NCBI GenBank assembly: GCA_013115125.1
Contig: JABANN010000008.1
Coordinates: forward strand, 62,001 to 126,000
DNA length: 64,000 nt
Direction: 5' to 3'
From: Perkinsus olseni
Lineage: Eukaryota > Perkinsozoa > Perkinsida
Below, in pieces: positions 60,601 through 64,000 of the stretch (positions are counted from its first letter, which is position 1; each line of letters starts with the position of its first letter). Both the position numbers and the translations under genes were made by a program. Below the pieces are notes generated by a model. The model worked only from the letters and a program-made list of their open reading frames with translations, was not told the origin of the DNA and searched no databases.

Positions 60601-63600
60601 TGCGCTCGAAGATGTCCGTCTTCGACTACACCAACCTGGGCAGCTCATTGTCCTTGCGAGGGGTATCGAAGCTAGGCAGCTCAGCTTCTGTCTTCGGCCT
60701 TGGGCGCTTGGGCGAGTCCCTCTCAGCCTTTGACTCCGTGTCGTTTGGCTCTGGCCTGTCCCTCCGAGCATTCACGCGGCTCGGATCGGTAGTGTCAACC
60801 TTTGCATCGGCGACATACGGATCAGCAGTCAGTACCCTGGGTTGCTCTTTTCTGGGCTCGTCTCTATCACTACGATCCTTCGCGAGACTAGGCAGCAAGC
60901 TATCTGCGCTCGACTCCATAGCTCTAGCGAGCTCATTGTCTCTCCGGGCTGTTGCACGCCTTGGATCATCGTTGTCGGCTTACGGAACTACCAGCCTCGG
61001 CTCAGCTGTATCGGTCGTCGGCTGCACGGCTCTCGGCTCCTCCCTGTCCCTCCGCAGCTTCGCCCGTTTCGGTAGCAAGGTAACAGCATTCGACTGCACC
61101 AACTTGGCCAGTTCCTTGTCCCTACGAAGCACGGCTCGCCTCGGCAGCAGTATTTCGGTCCTCAGCACCGCAAGTCTCGGCGCTGCTGTCTCCACAGTGG
61201 GGGCAGGCCACTTCGGAAGCTCTCTGTCTTTGCGCTCATTCGCCAGGCTCGGTTCCGAGACTTCCATGCTGGACTTTGTCAACTGCGGCAGTAGCTTGTC
61301 CATGCGGGCCTTCTCGAGGCTGGGCAGCAAGATCTCGGTCACCGACTTCGCCGCCTTCGGCTCCTCGCTGTCGTTGAGGTCCTTCGGTCGGTTCGGGAGC
61401 AAGCAGTCGATGCTGGACTTCGTGCTGATCGCCAGCTCCCTCTCCCTGCGCAGCGTGACTAGACTGGGCTCCGGTCTGTCTGTAGCTGGGCTCGCCAGGA
61501 TCGGTTCAGTGTACAAGCTCTCTGTAGTAGCTTCCTCGACCATCAGCAGCTCGCTTTCTCTGAGGTCTATGGCACGGCTAGGAAGCGGAATCTCAGTGAC
61601 AGGTGTTGCTCGCTTGTCCTCTACGGCATCGGTATTGGGCCAAGTCCGATTTGGCGACGCGGTCTCGACTCTGGGCTCGATGACTCTGGGGTCCACCCTT
61701 TCCCTGCGATCCTTCGCAAGGCTCGGCGGTGTGACATCTGTCTTCGATACTGCTTCCTGCGGAAGCTCCCTCTCTCTGCGCTCCTTGGGCAGGCTGGGCA
61801 GCTCCTGTTCTGTGACTGGGCAGAGCCGCATGGGTGATGCTGTTTCGGCCCTAGGCTGTACCGGCCTCGGATCCTCTCTGTCTCTGCGTGCCATGGCCCG
61901 CCTCGGATCCGGAGTGTCGGTCACTGGCCTTGCCCGCCTCGGCTCCGTCTACAAGGTTTCGGTCATATCTTCGACTATTTTAGGAAGCTCCCTGTCCATC
62001 CGATCCTTCTCGAAACTCGCTGGTACGGTGTCCTTCCTGGATTATACTGTCATCGGCTCGTCGATGTCCCTCCGTGCCATGGCGAGGTTCGGCAGCAGCG
62101 TGTCGGTTGTGGGCGTGGCTAAGATTGAAGGAGCTCTCTCTGTTATGGACCGAGTACGCTTCGGCTCTGTCCTGTCGGTGTTGGACGCCACACAGTTCGG
62201 TTCGTCACTGTCCATTCGCTCCTTCGCCCGACTCGGCTCCAAAACCTCTGTCATGGACTATGTGCAGCTCGGCTCTGCGCTCTCACTGAGGTCAGCACTT
62301 CGTTTGGGTAGCGGCTTCTCGACATTGGGTGCCGTTCGCCTCGCCTCCGCGTTGAGCGTGGCTGACAGCGGCCACTTCGGCAGTTCACTATCCCTCCGCA
62401 GCTTCGCTCGGGCAGGGTCATGTGTGTCAGTCCTGGAGCGCGTTGCCTTCAGTAGCTCCCTGTCACTGCGTAGCTTCGCTCGCATGGGCAGCCGAGCCAC
62501 GGTAGTTGATTTCGCTCATATGGGTTCGACTCTGTCGATGCGCTCCTTCTCGAGGCTCGGCAGTGGTATGAGCATCTACTCCACCACCCGCCTCGGTGAG
62601 ATGGTATCGGTCGTGCAAGAGATTCACCTCGGCTCATCGCTCTCCTTGCGGTCATTCGCCAGGATAGGCTCCTACGCAAGCGTCACGGACTATGTGCAGC
62701 TGAGCTCATCTCTGAGCGTACGGTCCATAGCAAGAATAGGGTCAGCGATGAGCGTAACGGGGGTCCTTCGATTCGGCTCTATCGTCGCTCTCTCTGTCGT
62801 TGGCTACACCCACCTGGGGTCCTCTCTGTCTCTTCACAGCTTCGCTCGGCTGGGTAGTGGTATATCGGTTGCCGCTCCAGCGCACTTCGGCAGCGCGGTG
62901 TCTTCCCAGGCGTTCACTAGGGTCGGCGACGTCCTATCTGTTCTCGGCTCGACCGCTCTGGGCTCATCTCTCTCGCTACGGTCGTTCTCACGCCTAGGCA
63001 GCAGGGTGTCTCTGGTGGATCAAGCAGCACTTGGAAGCTCCCTCAGCCTGCGCTCCTTCGCCAGGCTGGGCAGCACTGTTTCAGTAACGGACTCGGTGAG
63101 AATCAGCTCTGGCCTCTCGGTAGTGTCTGTCGCCAAATATGGCGATGCTCTCACGCTTCTCGGCAGAGCTCAGCTAGGGAGCAGTTTATCTCTGAGAAGC
63201 TTCGCTCGTCTCTGCGGGAAAGTTTCCGTCCTTGATGCTACTGCTCTCGGAAGTGCGCTATCTCTACGGGACTTCGCTCGACTCGGCAGCAGCATATCGC
63301 TGCTAGGCGGTGCCGTCGTTGGTAGCACGTGCTCGGTCCAGGAGCTAACTCGGGTGGGAGCTTCGATCTCGGCTCTCAGCTTCGCCCATCTGAGCTCGTC
63401 CCTGTCGGTTCGCTCCTTCGCTCGCTTCGGCAGCAAGGCCTCGATCCTCGACTTCTTACAGGTTGGCAGCTCCCTTTCCGTCAGAAGCTCCATCCGCTGT
63501 GGTAGCGCAGTGTCTCTCCTGGGCCTGGCTCGGCTTGGCTCGGTTTATAAGCTCAGCGTGATCGACTCGACGTCCTTGGGCTCGTCACTGTCCCTGAGAG

Positions 63601-64000
63601 CGGTGACCCGTTTGGGATCCTCGGCGTCCCTCCTGAGCAGCGCTTCTCTCGACAGCTCCTGTTCTGTACTCGACAGCCTCACCTTCGGTAGCGCGCTCTC
63701 CCTGCGAAGCTTCGGCCGACTAGCAAGCAAGGCTAGTGTTCTCGACTTTGCCCAGCTCGGCAGCAGCCTGTCCCTGCGCTGCTCGGCTAGGCTGGGATCC
63801 GACCTCTCCGTCGTGGGTGTCGCTAAGATCGGTTCGGCTCTATCTGCTATTGGTAGTGCTGAGCTCGGCTCTTCACTATCACTGAGGTCGTTCGCTCGAC
63901 TGGGCTCGAAGCTGACCGCCCTCGACTACGTCAACTTCGGTTCATCTCTGAGCCTCCGCTGCAGTGCCCGGCTGGGATCCTACATGTCCGTCCTCGGCCG
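15696..64000 (+). CDS. Giant secreted 12-residue-repeat protein (partial, runs off the window)
   Basis: Fifteen exons are read. The first fourteen give 470 codons. The last, from 17787, stays open to the window edge in a single frame (15,404 codons), so at least about 15,870 aa (roughly 1.6 MDa) are encoded and no stop is in view. Residues 1-25 (M-H-F-P-M-H-R-W-H-L-I-I-L-W-L-T-L-L-P-L) form a clear signal peptide. The start at 15696 follows an in-frame stop at 15627. Residues about 26-215 are unique. They include D-D-G-R-E-G-G-A-M-I-A-P-P-D-G and V-L-D-V-A-V-F-K-K-S-L-S-V-E-E-A, which faintly recalls the end of LamG/concanavalin-like domains, then an acidic linker. From about residue 219 everything is repeats of 12 residues (G-S-S-L-S-x6-L). 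No transmembrane segment or other domain interrupts them. The protein is probably surface or extracellular; its function is unknown. Confidence 0.9.
15759..17786 (+). other. Cluster of 14 tiny introns at the 5' end of the giant gene
   Basis: The introns are 15759-15813, 15898-15942, 16061-16094, 16191-16245, 16332-16376, 16486-16537, 16623-16676, 16795-16846, 16922-16968, 17092-17137, 17279-17328, 17396-17446, 17550-17596 and 17739-17786. Lengths are 34-55 nt and all begin GT and end AG. Each join keeps one frame and restores either the N-terminal domain or the repeat consensus. The last six introns cut repeat units, always in the variable second half of the unit. Some acceptors have close alternatives, for example 17588 for the thirteenth intron. 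Confidence 0.85.
16702..43025 (+). repeat. Repeat array, regime I: 12-aa units in a 36-aa (108-bp) A-B-C cycle
   Basis: Units of 36 bp encode G-S-S-L-S followed by a variable half. Three unit types alternate in order. A reads V-L-D-F-x-x-L, B reads L-R-S-F-A-R-L, and C reads V-Y/F-G-x-A-R-L/F. From 17787 onward the cycle A-B-C can be read for dozens of turns without slipping. The phase is occasionally lost or a type replaced, and rare units differ by one codon in length, always in frame. DNA identity between units is modest because synonymous codons vary. Inside the last exon this regime covers about 25 kb, close to 700 units by length. Confidence 0.93.
43026..64000 (+). repeat. Repeat array, regime II: adds a 14-aa unit and 62-aa blocks
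   Basis: From about 43026 a new unit type appears, G-S-V-Y-K-L-S-V-I-A-x-x-x-L, 14 residues (42 bp). It equals an A unit with two extra residues after G-S. About 40 copies are seen up to about 63538, for example near 43026, 44208, 44907, 45093, 47658, 50526, 54960, 57210, 58164, 61506 and 63538. It nearly always follows a C unit ending G-L-A-R-V/I and precedes a B unit ending S-F-A-R-L. The next A unit often carries G-S-K in place of G-S-S. The block A'-B-A-B-C is 62 aa (186 bp); the spacing from 44907 to 45093 is exactly 186 bp. Ordinary 12-residue units fill the rest. Confidence 0.88.

Noticed and set aside
17787-64000. Many long minus-strand open frames, up to 324 codons, with repetitive E-R-E-L-P-S type products
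   Set aside because: They are the mirror of the plus-strand repeat codons. Because the sense strand reads the same short motif again and again, one antisense frame also lacks stops for long stretches. Each antisense frame is broken many times over the region, while the sense frame is never broken.
17787-64000. Array read as non-coding satellite DNA or a microsatellite-like expansion
   Set aside because: A 46-kb unbroken frame, codon-level divergence with a constant peptide, frame-preserving length changes and upstream exons with a signal peptide all point to a protein-coding array.
1-64000. Virus-like or transposable elements, CRISPR arrays, tRNA or rRNA genes
   Set aside because: No polymerase, integrase, capsid or transposase motif, terminal repeat, spacer pattern or recognisable RNA-gene structure was seen by eye. 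A profile and covariance-model scan would be needed to exclude small ones.

Overview
The window looks like nuclear DNA of a compact protist genome, most likely an alveolate close to Perkinsus (moderate confidence, inferred from genes and not from any search). The grounds are GT-AG introns of mostly 34-58 nt spread through ordinary genes, short intergenic gaps, and a pyruvate:NADP+ oxidoreductase (PNO) fusion, an enzyme known from Euglena, Cryptosporidium and Perkinsus among others. No virus-like element, transposon, rRNA, tRNA or CRISPR array was recognised.

Layout. Positions 1-319 hold the 3' end of a plus-strand gene. Next come two plus-strand genes: PUS10, a pseudouridine synthase (1103-3975), and a tail-anchored UBC6/UBE2J-type ubiquitin-conjugating enzyme (4147-5244). 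They converge on PNO (minus, 11832-6167), a mitochondrial-looking PFO/P450-reductase fusion of about 1,841 aa. PNO shares a divergent 540-bp intergenic region with a small unknown plus-strand gene (12373-13003). A thinly coding stretch follows, with one uncertain plus-strand gene (around 13545-13874) and a small coiled-coil gene on the minus strand (14524-14028).

The rest, 15696 to the window edge, is one gene. It encodes a signal peptide, about 200 residues of unique sequence and then an enormous array of 12-residue repeats of the type G-S-S-L-S-x6-L. Fourteen tiny introns lie in the first 2.1 kb. The fifteenth exon then stays open in one frame from 17787 to 64000 (15,404 codons) and has not ended. 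The part in view encodes about 15,870 residues, roughly 1.6 MDa. The repeats have a higher-order grammar: a three-unit cycle (A-B-C, 36 aa) up to about 43 kb, then a second regime that adds a 14-residue unit (G-S-V-Y-K-L-S-V-I-A type) and builds blocks of 62 aa. Codons differ freely between units while the peptide stays recognisable, so the array is old and held by selection on the protein. A short diverged copy of one piece of the array lies alone in the intergenic region at 5488-5563.

The small genes are housekeeping: RNA modification, ER-linked ubiquitination and mitochondrial pyruvate oxidation. The giant gene is the unusual content. It is best read as a secreted or surface filament-like protein, perhaps a beta-solenoid, but its function is unknown and that reading is inference.
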